64,000 bases of DNA from Burkholderia sp. Bp9143 (GCF_003853645.1 NZ_QTPO01000013.1:1-64000); one strand, 5' to 3'. Counted from the stretch's first letter, positions 17,571 to 28,861 are shown. Notes: generated by a model not told the origin, from the letters alone. Translations and numbers: made by a program.

Positions 17571-17669
17571 TGCCGGTTCCACAGGGAAGCGAGAACCGCA
17601 TGCCGCATGTCGCCGTGTCCCCCTCCGCGGTTTGCCCCCGGGTAGCGCGGTATTGAAGGTGCCTCGTCC

Positions 17670-20006
17670 ATGGAAGAGACCGTGACGCCGGAATCGACTG
17701 TCGGACTGTCGACTGCCGAAGCACGCGAGCGCGCGAAAAAATTCGGCCCGAACACAATCCGCGAACAGGCGGCGCCATGGTGGCGTGCGCTGTTGCCCAA
17801 GTTCTGGGCACCGGTGCCTTGGCTACTGGAAGCGGCCATCGTGTTGCAGATTGGCATGGGCGCTTACATCGAGGCGGCTGTCGTCGGCGCACTGCTCGTA
17901 TTCAACGCCGTACTCGGCATCGTTCAGGAACACAGAGCCGGCGTCGCGCTCGCGGCACTCAAACAAGGACTCGAACCGACCGCGCTCGTTTGCCGCGACG
18001 GCCAATGGACACGTGTGCCTGCGGCGGATCTCGTGCCTGGTGATGCAGTGCAGCTGGCACTTGGGGGCGCGGTGCCTGCAGACGTGCGCGTGACAAAGGG
18101 CTCCGTGATGGTGGATCAATCGATGCTGACCGGAGAGTCCGTACCTGTTGAGGCTCTGCTTGGCGGGATGGTCTACGCGGGCTCGCTCGTCAGGAGCGGC
18201 CGGGCGTCAGCCACGGTCACTGCGACGGGCGCACGTACTTACTTCGGCCGCACCGTCGAACTCGTTCGGATCGCGCACGCGCCGAGTTCCGAACAGCACG
18301 CGGTGCTCGCCGCGGTAAAGGGCCTCGGACTCGTCAACGGGATCATCGCGCTGGTCTCGGTGGGATATGCGTATCTTCTCGGGTTTCCGGTTGCCGAACT
18401 GATGCGTCTTGCGCTCACGGCCTTGCTGGCAACGGTGCCGGTGGCGCTGCCGGCTACCTTCACGCTCTCCGCGGCACTCAGTGCGCTCGCGCTGAGCCGT
18501 CGCGGTGCACTGCTCACGCGTCTATCCGCGGTGCACGAGGCGGCAGCCATGGACGTGCTCTGCTCCGACAAGACCGGCACGCTCACCCGGAATGCGCTGG
18601 AAGTCGAAGAAACCTCGCCAATGCCGGGCTTTGATCGCGAGCATCTGCTGTTTCTAGCCGCAATGGCAAGTTCTCGTACCGGCGACGATCCGCTCGATGC
18701 GGCCGTTCGGCGAGCTGCAGCGTCGTTGATTCCCGAACGATACGATCAAGAGCCGACTCGCTTCGTCCCGTTCGATCCCGAGACGAAAATATCGGAAGCC
18801 TATCTGTCGCACGACGGCCATGAGCCGATGCGTATCGTAAAGGGTGCGATGCAGGCGATCGAGCAGATTGCCGACGTGGCGCCAGGCGCACGCGCGAAGT
18901 CCGACGAGCTTGCCCATCGAGGTCACCGCATCATTGCGGTTGCGGTGGGAGCAGCGGGAAGTTCGATGCATCTGGCAGGGCTGATCGCACTGAGCGATCC
19001 CCCGCGTGCTGATTCGGCCAAACTTGTCGCCGCGCTCAAGGGGCTCGGCGTGCGCACGGTGATGGTGACGGGGGATTCGGCCGCCACGGCCTCCGCCGTT
19101 GCCGGGAAAGTGGGCCTTCGGCCGACACCGTATCCTGCCGCGGCCGCATACCCTCACGCCGATCTCCAGCAGTTCGACGTCTACGCCCGCGTACTGCCGG
19201 AGGACAAGTACCGCCTCGTGGACGCGCTGCAACATGGCGGACACGTTGTTGGCATGTGCGGAGATGGTGCCAATGATGCGCCCGCATTGAGCCAGGCGCA
19301 GGTCGGGATCGCGGTTTCGTCCGCCACCGATGCGGCGAAGGCAGCGGCCGCGGTCGTTCTCACGGAACCGGGGTTGGCTGGTATTCTCGCGACCGTCCAG
19401 GAAGGTCGCTGCGCGTTCCGGCGTCTTCTGACCTATGCATTGAACATGCTGGTGAAGAAGATCGAGGTCGTTTTGCTGTTGGCTTATGGCCTCGTGGTTG
19501 TCCATCACGCGTTACTCACCCCGATGATGATGGTGTTGCTGCTCGTCACGAACGACTTCCTGACGATGTCCTTGACGACTGACCGGGCAAGACCGGCACC
19601 GGCACCGTCTGTTTGGCACATGCGCCACATCGTCACCGCGGCTACGATCTTCGGGAGCTGCAAGCTGCTCTTTTCCGGCGGCATCGTGACCGCCGGTGCG
19701 TTGTACGGTCGATTGCCGACCAGAGAATTGCAAAGCCTGAGCTTCCTCGCGATCGCCTTCGGCAATCAGGCGGTTCTTTATGTATTACGCGTGCGTGGTC
19801 ACCTCTGGCATTCGCGGCCGGGCCGGTGGCTGCTGCTGTCGTCCGCGATCGACATCACGATCGTCTCGGTGCTCGTACTGTCAGGTACGCTGATGGCCAC
19901 GTTACCGTGGTCGCTGGTGGGAGCCGTTGCAATGACCGCGATCGGGTTTGCGCTGATTCTGGATCAACTGAAGATACCGGTCGAAGCGGCGCTACGGCTT
20001 GGCTAG
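17670..20006 (+). CDS. P3A-type proton-pumping P-type ATPase
   Basis: A 778-residue inner-membrane P-type ATPase like the plant/fungal plasma-membrane H+-ATPases. The actuator loop is VDQSMLTGESVPVE, the membrane motif PVALPATFTLSAALSALALS is characteristic of the P3A group, the phosphorylated Asp is residue 300 in CSDKTGTLT, and the hinge is MCGDGANDAPAL. It lacks heavy-metal motifs (CPx) and the long C-terminal autoinhibitory tail of plant enzymes. It would expel protons at the expense of ATP, useful when respiration is limited. It probably belongs to the transcription unit starting with the sulfurtransferase. Confidence 0.9.
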   Translation: MEETVTPESTVGLSTAEARERAKKFGPNTIREQAAPWWRALLPKFWAPVPWLLEAAIVLQIGMGAYIEAAVVGALLVFNAVLGIVQEHRAGVALAALKQGLEPTALVCRDGQWTRVPAADLVPGDAVQLALGGAVPADVRVTKGSVMVDQSMLTGESVPVEALLGGMVYAGSLVRSGRASATVTATGARTYFGRTVELVRIAHAPSSEQHAVLAAVKGLGLVNGIIALVSVGYAYLLGFPVAELMRLALTALLATVPVALPATFTLSAALSALALSRRGALLTRLSAVHEAAAMDVLCSDKTGTLTRNALEVEETSPMPGFDREHLLFLAAMASSRTGDDPLDAAVRRAAASLIPERYDQEPTRFVPFDPETKISEAYLSHDGHEPMRIVKGAMQAIEQIADVAPGARAKSDELAHRGHRIIAVAVGAAGSSMHLAGLIALSDPPRADSAKLVAALKGLGVRTVMVTGDSAATASAVAGKVGLRPTPYPAAAAYPHADLQQFDVYARVLPEDKYRLVDALQHGGHVVGMCGDGANDAPALSQAQVGIAVSSATDAAKAAAAVVLTEPGLAGILATVQEGRCAFRRLLTYALNMLVKKIEVVLLLAYGLVVVHHALLTPMMMVLLLVTNDFLTMSLTTDRARPAPAPSVWHMRHIVTAATIFGSCKLLFSGGIVTAGALYGRLPTRELQSLSFLAIAFGNQAVLYVLRVRGHLWHSRPGRWLLLSSAIDITIVSVLVLSGTLMATLPWSLVGAVAMTAIGFALILDQLKIPVEAALRLG

Positions 20007-20074
20007 ACCGAGCGAACCAGGCTTGGCGAGAAGGGGCCGGCGCAGACATCCGACCGACCGCCTGCGCGTATCCG

Positions 20075-20839
20075 TCAGCCCTTCGGTTGAAATGTAAGAA
20101 CGATGCTCGCCGGCGTCGTGCCGTCGATATCCCGTGGCATCGGGTCCGACTTCTCGACGGCGGCCAGCACGGCACGGTCCCACTGCGGGTTACCGCTGGA
20201 GCGTTGCACCCTGACACTGAGCAGCGCCCCGCTGGGCGCGCACGTGACAGCGATGACGGCAGATGGATTGCCCGGGATCTCGAACGGCGCGACGACGTTG
20301 GCGCGCACCCGACGGGCTACCGTCCTTGCATAGTCCCGCGACGCAGCAACGCCGATCTCCAGCAGAGGCCCGCGGGCGATGTCCTGCAGGGCGGCGAGCC
20401 GCGCGGTGTGTTCCCGCTCCATTTCACCGTCCGCTTGCGCAGCAACGGTCGTGGCGTTCGGCAACCGGGTCCGGCGTGCCGCGATCACGCTGGTCCGCAA
20501 GGCTGACGCCTTTGGACGCTGGGGTTTGATGTCGATCCTGCGATGATGGCGCACGACGGGCACCCGCGCGTTCACGGCTCCGAGTTCGGTAGACGGAATC
20601 GAAACGCGCGATGCCGACTCCGGGTTGGCCGTATGCTGGGCCGACGTGGTCAACGGCAACGGCATGCCGGGCGCGTTATTCACCGTGTGCGAGCCAGCGG
20701 GGGAGTGGTGGTGCAACAGGCCGGCGCCGGAAATCACCATCGCCGCCAGCAGGACGTGCAGAGCCAACGCCAGTCCAAACGCTCGCCCCGTGCCGCGCTC
20801 GCGCGGCGGCCAAACAGGCAAGTCGGATTTCGTGCTCAT
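20075..20839 (-). CDS. TolA/TonB-like envelope protein
   Basis: A 254-residue protein anchored by one N-terminal membrane span (about 19-41, FGLALALHVLLAAMVISGAG). A low-complexity basic and Pro/Ser/Thr-rich linker follows, and then a C-terminal energy-transducer fold (about 160-254) with YARTVARRVRANVVAP and VTCAPSGALLSVRVQRSSGN, typical of TolA C-terminal and TonB-family domains. No exbB/exbD or tolQ/tolR neighbours are present, so it would have to share a motor encoded elsewhere. It is convergent with the proton-pump ATPase (68-bp gap). Confidence 0.78.
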   Translation of the reverse strand: MSTKSDLPVWPPRERGTGRAFGLALALHVLLAAMVISGAGLLHHHSPAGSHTVNNAPGMPLPLTTSAQHTANPESASRVSIPSTELGAVNARVPVVRHHRRIDIKPQRPKASALRTSVIAARRTRLPNATTVAAQADGEMEREHTARLAALQDIARGPLLEIGVAASRDYARTVARRVRANVVAPFEIPGNPSAVIAVTCAPSGALLSVRVQRSSGNPQWDRAVLAAVEKSDPMPRDIDGTTPASIVLTFQPKG

Positions 20840-21186
20840 GGCTGCTTAGCGCCGGCCTGCGCCCCGTGAGCGGGCCTCGAGCCGGTGCTCCGTTCGCTAC
20901 CGATTTCAGTTTAGTCGGGGCACGGAAGTCAATCAAAATGGGTGACTGCCGATGGACTTCCAGCAACCATTCGACAGCGTCTGGTACCGCATTGCAAAAA
21001 CGTCAGAACGATGGCCACCGGCGTTGCCCCGTTTTTTCATCCGTACGAAAAACAAGGGGCCGATGTTCCGGGTCAGCCTCCTCGGCGTACTGGTTGCCGG
21101 CGCTCCGGTGCACGAAGACAGCGACAATCCGGCCGGCTAACGCAAGTATCGGCCTCCGGTGGGGCGTTCCCGAGACTGGCGCAAGA
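20840..21186. other. Intergenic, no gene seen
   Basis: This 350-bp stretch between two minus-strand genes has no credible frame. It should contain the promoter of the TolA-like gene. Confidence 0.4.
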
Positions 21187-22677
21187 TCACATGGCAAACG
21201 TCGATCGGGACGGGACGGCGGTAACCTTGTTCCGGCCGATTGCCTTCGCGTGGTACAACGCCTCATCGGCCGCCTTGATCACCGCCCCCACTTCGACATC
21301 CTGTTCCGGTGTCCAGCTGGCTAGACCGATGCTGGCCGTCACGTACCCGAATTCGCTGCCCACGTGTTCGATCATCAAGCCACTGATCGCGGCGCGAATT
21401 CTTTCGGCGATCAGTGCTGCGTTCGCAAGTGACGTGTCGGGCAGCAGTATGACGAACTCTTCCCCGCCGTAGCGGGCCGCGCGGTCGTTCGGGAGACGAA
21501 TGTTCTCGCCGATGCACCGCGCGACCGCGGCCAGCGCGTCATCGCCTGCCTGGTGGCCATAGGTGTCGTTGTACGCCTTGAAGCGATCAATATCGACGAA
21601 CAGCAGCGAAAACACGGAGCGCGCTCGACGCGCGCGGTGCCATTCCTGATCGAGGATCTCCCCGAACGTGCGGCGATTGTTGAGTCCGGTCAGGCCATCG
21701 GTGCGCGCCAGCAGAACCAGTTCGGATTCCGCCCGCATCCGGCGCCGCAACTGCGCACTGAGCAGAATCGACAGCGCAATGGATCCCGTACCGAATGCGG
21801 CCACCAGTGAGCCGATCGTGATCGCGCGGTGCCGCCACGCCGCATAGATGTCCTGCTCGGCTTCGGCGACCATGATGATCAACGGCAGATCGGGCAAGTT
21901 CTTGAAATAGTAGTGCCGCCGCACACCATCGATCGACGCCGTTTCCGAAAACGTGCCCTCCGGCGCGGCCCGGAAACGCCGGAAAGTCACGGCTTGGCTG
22001 ATGTCGCGTCCGATAATGCGCACGTCGAACGGCTGACGCATGAACATGATTCCATCCTTGCCGATCAGGGACATCGAACCATGGGTGCCGAGCGCCAGGC
22101 CGGCGAACAGCCTGTTGAAATACTCGAGATTGATCGTGAGCACCACGATGCCGGCAAATGAGCCGTCGGTGTTCGACAGACGTCGCGACAACGCGAGACT
22201 TCGGATGCCTCCGCGCAGGCGCGATACATAAGGATCGCTAACATAGAGCCCGGTATCGGGGCGATCGCGCTGGATCGTGAAGTACTTCCGATCGGCGAAA
22301 TTGCCCTTGCGCGGTACGTCATGTTCCGAGTCGAGGACGATGTCGCCGGCTGCGTCCAGCACAAGCATCGAGCCAATGTATTGGGCGGTCATCGCATAGT
22401 CAAACAGCACGGCTCGCCGCAAGGCTGGGGAGGCGGCCATCACGTCGGGGCGTTGCAGCCCTCGAATCACTGCCTGCAACGACAGGTCGTAGAGCTCAAA
22501 ATTGCGCTCGATATCTCTTTCGGCCATCAGACCAAGATTGCGCGAGGTTTCGCTTGCGCGATCAAGCGCGTCCTGGCGGCTCTGGCGCAATTGCAAAACG
22601 CACAGACACATCAGTGCAACGGCGACGAGGACGCCGAGCACCACGACATAGTAAGGCGCCGCCGACCGAGGCTGCAT
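21187..22677 (-). CDS. Cache-domain membrane diguanylate cyclase (GGDEF)
   Basis: A 496-residue membrane enzyme. A first membrane span (about 8-28), a periplasmic dCache-type sensor (about 40-270, with YIGSMLVLDAAGDIVLDSEHD and DTGLYVSDPYVSRL) and a second span (about 281-305) lead to a GGDEF domain (about 330-485). The catalytic motif is GGEEF at 404-408, so cyclic-di-GMP synthesis is expected. The allosteric I-site is not conserved: the position that is Arg in RxxD reads LPND, so product inhibition is probably lost. The start at 22677 is chosen because GAGGAAA lies just before this ATG. The ligand is unknown. Confidence 0.92.
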   Translation of the reverse strand: MQPRSAAPYYVVVLGVLVAVALMCLCVLQLRQSRQDALDRASETSRNLGLMAERDIERNFELYDLSLQAVIRGLQRPDVMAASPALRRAVLFDYAMTAQYIGSMLVLDAAGDIVLDSEHDVPRKGNFADRKYFTIQRDRPDTGLYVSDPYVSRLRGGIRSLALSRRLSNTDGSFAGIVVLTINLEYFNRLFAGLALGTHGSMSLIGKDGIMFMRQPFDVRIIGRDISQAVTFRRFRAAPEGTFSETASIDGVRRHYYFKNLPDLPLIIMVAEAEQDIYAAWRHRAITIGSLVAAFGTGSIALSILLSAQLRRRMRAESELVLLARTDGLTGLNNRRTFGEILDQEWHRARRARSVFSLLFVDIDRFKAYNDTYGHQAGDDALAAVARCIGENIRLPNDRAARYGGEEFVILLPDTSLANAALIAERIRAAISGLMIEHVGSEFGYVTASIGLASWTPEQDVEVGAVIKAADEALYHAKAIGRNKVTAVPSRSTFAM

Positions 22678-23618
22678 GGATTTCCTCACTCAACGGGCGC
22701 CCAGGATGGGCCTCGATTCCGCATACTAGAAAGGGCGGGCAGCGAATGCAAGAGCGGGTTGCCCGAAGTCGGCACGGACATAATGCCGACTGTTCGCCAC
22801 ATCAAACAGTTTCGATGCTGACGACTCCGTTTTGCTGTGTCGCAACAAAAGAACCGTCGCTTCTTGTTCACGGAGCAATTTCACGGGTGAGGCCAATCCA
22901 AATTGGACGAGTATTGGCTGCCTGCCAATAAATTCGGCAACTTGAAAGTTGTTGTGAAATTAGCTAATTGGAGGATCGAGACAAGCGCAGCGAATCAAAG
23001 AACAAGCCGAAGACACGAAGACCCGTCGCAGACGAATGAGGGCCACTTCCCGAAGGCGTTGTACGACTCGATTTTGCCGGTGCTCTCCTTGACCGCATCG
23101 CGAAGCTCGTGGCTGTCGAGCTATTCGAGCGAAAACACCGTGAACAGAAAATTGGTGAACTCGCATGCCGCACGGTAGGGACGACACTGACGGCTCTCAG
23201 CGGCAACGCGGCGTATCAGCGAGGAAACTATGCAGACTTGGCATCTTTTCGCCCCCTGCGGGCGTCTGCCAAGGCTTGGTGACATCAATAGGCGGGGGCA
23301 AATACCAAACAGGACGCGCGTCACATTTTTGTCACATTGCGATTCTTTCGGCTCGGCACCCGACTGGACGGCGAGATCGCCGGTCGTCACGCTGCGCGTC
23401 AGATCGTTCGCTCAGGCGGTCGATACCGCGCCGCCCACTCATACCAGCCAGGCAAGCAGCACAAGGAAAATTCGCGATCGCATCGGGGACCCCTCGGCGG
23501 TAGATCTACCGCATCGACAATGCGCGCGCAGAGTGCCCCGCATCTTGCTTCCAAGCTGACGCGGAACGAAAGCGCGGGCTTGATGCTGGTCAAGCGCCGC
23601 CTGGGGCATCGCGCCGCA
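22678..23618. other. 0.9-kb gene-poor region with low-GC patch and remnants
   Basis: No intact gene is visible. A low-GC patch (about 22850-22980) contains the hairpin tattggc-tgcct-gccaata at 22912-22930. On the minus strand at about 23060-23165 a broken frame reads EFTNFLFTVFSLE, stop, LDSHELRDAVKESTGKIESY then NAFGKWPSF. This faintly resembles a conserved part of Tn3-type transposases (TxKIExYxxFxxW) but carries a stop. The region may mark an old transposon. Confidence 0.35.
23580..23593. promoter_or_regulatory. FNR/ANR-type box without an obvious target
   Basis: TTGATGCTGGTCAA fits the consensus and is flanked by gc on each side, extending the symmetry (GCTTGA...TCAAGC). It lies 26 bp beyond the stop of the CreA-like gene. 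Reading leftward it faces the gene-poor region, so it may have lost its gene. Confidence 0.4.
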
Positions 23619-24104
23619 TCATTCGGCGGAGGTGCCCGGTCCTCCCCAGTGCACGGGCAGGCGGACGACATCCACATGCCCCGGAAGATCGCCGGCCACG
23701 TCGCTTTCCATGTAGGAGAAGTACAGGACGACGAGACGCCGGATATCGACAATCCGGACCACGTGTATCGATCGAAATACCGGATCGACCGATTCGTCGA
23801 ACACCAGAGCCTGCCGTGGCAAGCGTGCGGTAGTCGCAAGCGTTCCGGTCTGGTGGCAGGACACCGACGCTTCGGCGCCATGTCCGTCGCGGAAGGACGG
23901 TCGTTCGTCGCTCGAGTGCGGCTCCGAAACGAAGCACGTCACGCCCTTGAGCAGCGGGTCGTCGTACGCGGAAATTCCGATATGGGTTCCGTAGCGCTGA
24001 GAGTGCGGAGGAATGCGCGCCAGTTCCTCTGCATCGACGACGGATGCGCAGGAGATCGCCAGCGCGACGGAAGCCATCCATGTACTCGTTCGCAGCGTGA
24101 TCAT
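23619..24104 (-). CDS. CreA-family periplasmic protein
   Basis: A protein of about 161 residues with a signal peptide (hydrophobic WMASVALAISCASVVDA) and a CreA-type core: IGISAYDDPLLKGVTCFVSE followed by a second Cys in ASVSCHQTG and by FDESVDPVFRSIHVVRIVD. The two Cys probably form a disulfide. CreA proteins are small exported proteins of unknown role found widely in proteobacteria. The ATG at 24104 is favoured because GAGG lies about 8 bases upstream; one at 24113 is too close to it. The FNR-type box at 24204 would place a transcription start about 65 bases before this ATG. Confidence 0.78.
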   Translation of the reverse strand: MITLRTSTWMASVALAISCASVVDAEELARIPPHSQRYGTHIGISAYDDPLLKGVTCFVSEPHSSDERPSFRDGHGAEASVSCHQTGTLATTARLPRQALVFDESVDPVFRSIHVVRIVDIRRLVVLYFSYMESDVAGDLPGHVDVVRLPVHWGGPGTSAE

Positions 24105-24159
24105 CGCCAGCATCCTCGACTAATCGGCAAACCTGCCTCGGCCCGACTCTCACAGAACG

Positions 24160-24180
24160 AGTCTGATTGAATTTCAGACT
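24160..24180. promoter_or_regulatory. 7-bp inverted repeat in the creA-like promoter region
   Basis: The arms agtctga and tcagact are separated by ttgaatt. It overlaps the transcription start predicted from the FNR-type box at 24204, so it could be an operator. No thymine run follows either arm. Confidence 0.3.
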
Positions 24181-24203
24181 AGGTTTCCGAGGGTATCGAA
24201 CGC

Positions 24204-24217
24204 TTGACTTGCGTCAA
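24204..24217. promoter_or_regulatory. FNR/ANR-type box between the creA-like gene and the CDF fragment
   Basis: TTGACTTGCGTCAA matches the consensus, with GC...GC extending the symmetry. It ends only six bases before the ATG of the CDF fragment, too close to activate that gene at -41.5, but it is well placed for the leftward creA-like gene. Confidence 0.65.
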
Positions 24218-24223
24218 GCTGGA

Positions 24224-24550
24224 ATGAGCCGGTGGCCGGATGCTTGCCATGACCTGATGGATCGTGCCGCCGACGTCAAGGACGTCGAGGCAATCCGCAC
24301 GACGCTGGTCGCGACACCGGGCGTGCTTGACGTGCACGACCTGCGCACGCGAAAGACCGGCGATCTGATCCTCGTGGACGTGCATCTCGACATCGACGCC
24401 GATCTCACCGTTGCGCAAGGGCATGACATCGCCGTGAATGCGCGTGCTCGCGTGATGCGGCATCACCGTGTCCTGAACGTGATGACGCACGTCGATCCGC
24501 GCAAGTGCGCGAAGCCCGCGGACGTCGCGACCGGGATTCGACGCGGGTAG
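24224..24550 (+). pseudogene. C-terminal domain of a CDF-type cation efflux protein (truncated)
   Basis: The 108-codon frame is a ZT-dimer domain, the cytoplasmic C-terminus of cation diffusion facilitators: LMDRAADVKDVEAIRTTLVA, TPGVLDVHDLRTRKTGDLIL, and VDVHLDIDADLTVAQGHDIA followed by VMRHHRVLNVMTHVDP. The six membrane spans that should come first are missing, and the FNR-type box abuts the first codon. I infer that a deletion joined the old promoter to the 3' end of the gene. A free-standing domain serving as a metal-binding protein cannot be excluded, because the frame itself is open. Confidence 0.65.
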
Positions 24551-24597
24551 GCAGGAAGAGGGCGACCTACCCGTTCGGAACATCGCGCTTGCCGGCT

Positions 24598-25215
24598 TCA
24601 TTCAGAACTGCGCGGACGATGGCCGCGCCGAAACATCAACCGACGTTCATTGACGAGCGCACGCCAGTCCAGCTTCATCAACGCGAAGACGATGCCGAGA
24701 AGCACCAGTTGCGTGACGATGAAGTATCCGCCGAGGTAAGAGCCTTCGAGTTGGGATTCCACGTCCAGCCGAGCCGATGCAAAGCGGCCGAGATGCGCCC
24801 AGACCGCATAGGTCGTGACGCGACCGATGAAGAACGCCGCGGCGATGATCCTGAGCGGCATCCCGGAAAGTCCGTACGCGATGAACAGATAGTTCGACGG
24901 CAGCGGGCTCAACGCATAGCAGAAGAACGCGCCGACGGTCAGCGTGCGGTGCTTTTGCAGCCATTGCGCGGCGATGGCGATATTCTCCCGGTCGGAAGCC
25001 GGCATCCAGCGCGAGCGGACGAGCGATCTCGCGAAGATCGCCAGAATGACGCGGCCGGTTGTCGCCGCGCCTGCCGCGACGACGGCGAAGATCAACGGGT
25101 TTCCGTCGGGCAGGTTGAACCCGACCCACGACATCGCCATCCAGGTGGGCGGTGCGAACGCCGGGATGAGATTCAGCAGAAGAATCAGCAGAAAGAGCAC
25201 AGCCAGCGTCAGCAC
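24598..25215 (-). CDS. Polytopic inner-membrane protein of unknown function
   Basis: A 205-residue protein with about five hydrophobic segments (1-20, 37-62, 90-112, 120-142, 160-180). Features include SWVGFNLPDGNPLIFAVVAA and FFCYALSPLPSNYLFIAYGL. The P-L-P-S-N-Y region before a helix recalls the VTT/DedA-like group, but I cannot assign it firmly. The start is a GTG at 25215 with GGAG about 9 bases upstream. The FNR-type box at 25278-25291, 63 bp away, would start transcription near 25243, so it is probably induced at low oxygen, divergently from the metal ATPase. Confidence 0.75.
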   Translation of the reverse strand: MLTLAVLFLLILLLNLIPAFAPPTWMAMSWVGFNLPDGNPLIFAVVAAGAATTGRVILAIFARSLVRSRWMPASDRENIAIAAQWLQKHRTLTVGAFFCYALSPLPSNYLFIAYGLSGMPLRIIAAAFFIGRVTTYAVWAHLGRFASARLDVESQLEGSYLGGYFIVTQLVLLGIVFALMKLDWRALVNERRLMFRRGHRPRSSE

Positions 25216-25277
25216 GATATCGGCTCCAGGCCATCCGGTGTCACGTTTCGATTTTGCTGACGAAAGCGGCCGGCGGC

Positions 25278-25345
25278 TTGACTCACATCAAGCAAGGCGC
25301 CGCGCCGGCATGTCGCGGCAGGCGCGTCGTCCTGACCCACGTCAA
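25278..25345. promoter_or_regulatory. Two FNR/ANR-type boxes in a divergent promoter
   Basis: TTGACTCACATCAA (25278-25291) is placed correctly for the leftward membrane-protein gene. CTGACCCACGTCAA (25332-25345), with one mismatch in the first base, is placed correctly for the rightward metal ATPase: predicted start near 25380, 64 bases before the ATG. Each divergent gene thus has its own site. Confidence 0.65.
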
Positions 25346-25443
25346 CGCTCGAAACGCGGCGTTTTCTAGACTGGTGCCACGCCGTCAGCAACCGGAATCG
25401 GACGCAGCGAACACGTTCATGCACGGCGAGCGGAAAAATCGTC

Positions 25444-27738
<2,295 letters not shown>

Positions 27739-27750
27739 CGACGAAACGCG

Positions 27751-28701
27751 TCACGCGCGATGCGCGTTCACGAGAAGCAGCGGCGTTTTCGTGATCCGCG
27801 CGACGCGCGCGGCAACGCTGCCGACCACCCAGCCCGTGGCACCTCGCCGTCCATGGGTGCCCATGACGATCAGGTCCGCATTCCAGTCGATCGCGTCGCG
27901 CACGATGATGTGCGAAACGTCTGCGCCGTTCCGATCCGTTCGAATCAATTCCGATTGTGCGTGTCCGGCCACGCCATCGAGCAGGGTCATGGCTTTTTGC
28001 AGCGCACGATTGCCTTCGCCGAGCAATGCCGACTCCAGCGTCTCGACCGGGACGAAATCACCCAGCGATACGGGCCGATCAACGACGTGTATCGCACGAA
28101 ACTGGGTGTCGGGCCGCGAGAATTTCAACCCCGTTCGCAACGCGTCGAGCGCAATCGTGCTGCCGTCGACGGCGAACAGCATCCGCCTCGGCAGATGCTC
28201 GGCGACCGACGCGAAACCTTCCGGCACGATGAGCAGCGGGCAGGCAACGAGTTTGCCGAGCGGGCCGGAAACCGTGCCTTCGATCCATCCGAGCAAGCCA
28301 TGATGCTGACGTGCGCCGACGATCAGGAGTTCGGGTTGCCAGGCTTGCGCACTGTCGGCCAGCGCATGCACGATATCCGCGCCGTGCGTGGACAGGTCGA
28401 TGACTTCCGTGTCGACGGCGATGTCGTCGCGCTGCATGGCGCTTTTCGCGCGCGACAGGGCGTCGGATGCGTCCCTCAGCAGTTCGTCACGCGCCGATTC
28501 GAAAAACGCCATGGATTTCGATCCGCGCGGAACGAGTGTGCGCGGATTTTCCGCAACGCTGACGATATGCACCGATGCATTCGACGGAACGAAGCATCTG
28601 GCATACGCGAGCGCATGGCTGGATGCGATGGAACCGTCGATGGCGATCAGGATCCGCCGGGGAGCGGGGACTGCCTGGCGGGTTGACGTGGTGGTGCTCA
28701 T
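27751..28701 (-). CDS. Tandem-domain universal stress protein
   Basis: A 316-residue UspE-like protein with two Usp domains. Domain one (about 15-155) runs from RILIAIDGSIASSHALAYAR to GARQHHGLLGWIEGT. Domain two (about 170-312) runs from MLFAVDGSTIALDALRTGLK to GTHGRRGATGWVVGS. Both keep the G-x2-G-x9-G-(S/T) nucleotide signature, the first in a relaxed form. The start at 28701 follows GGGAGG at ideal spacing; in-frame residues further upstream are rejected. The FNR-type box at 28770 gives a predicted 34-base leader. It converges with the metal ATPase gene with a 12-bp gap. Confidence 0.92.
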   Translation of the reverse strand: MSTTTSTRQAVPAPRRILIAIDGSIASSHALAYARCFVPSNASVHIVSVAENPRTLVPRGSKSMAFFESARDELLRDASDALSRAKSAMQRDDIAVDTEVIDLSTHGADIVHALADSAQAWQPELLIVGARQHHGLLGWIEGTVSGPLGKLVACPLLIVPEGFASVAEHLPRRMLFAVDGSTIALDALRTGLKFSRPDTQFRAIHVVDRPVSLGDFVPVETLESALLGEGNRALQKAMTLLDGVAGHAQSELIRTDRNGADVSHIIVRDAIDWNADLIVMGTHGRRGATGWVVGSVAARVARITKTPLLLVNAHRA

Positions 28702-28769
28702 GAATGCCTCCCGGTGGCGACCGGCGATCGTGCGTACGGCAATTTTTCGCACGTCCGGCTTTTACCGGC

Positions 28770-28783
28770 TTGACCTTCGTCAA
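28770..28783. promoter_or_regulatory. FNR/ANR-type box, tandem Usp promoter
   Basis: TTGACCTTCGTCAA, flanked by GC on both sides. The centre is about 76 bp before the Usp ATG, giving a start near 28735 if used at -41.5. Confidence 0.72.
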
Positions 28784-28861
28784 GCACATTCGTCTTCGCG
28801 GTGCGGCGGGGGAGGAGGATGAATCGGTCGGTGCCTGGAAACCGCACCTGCGTCAGTGCGT

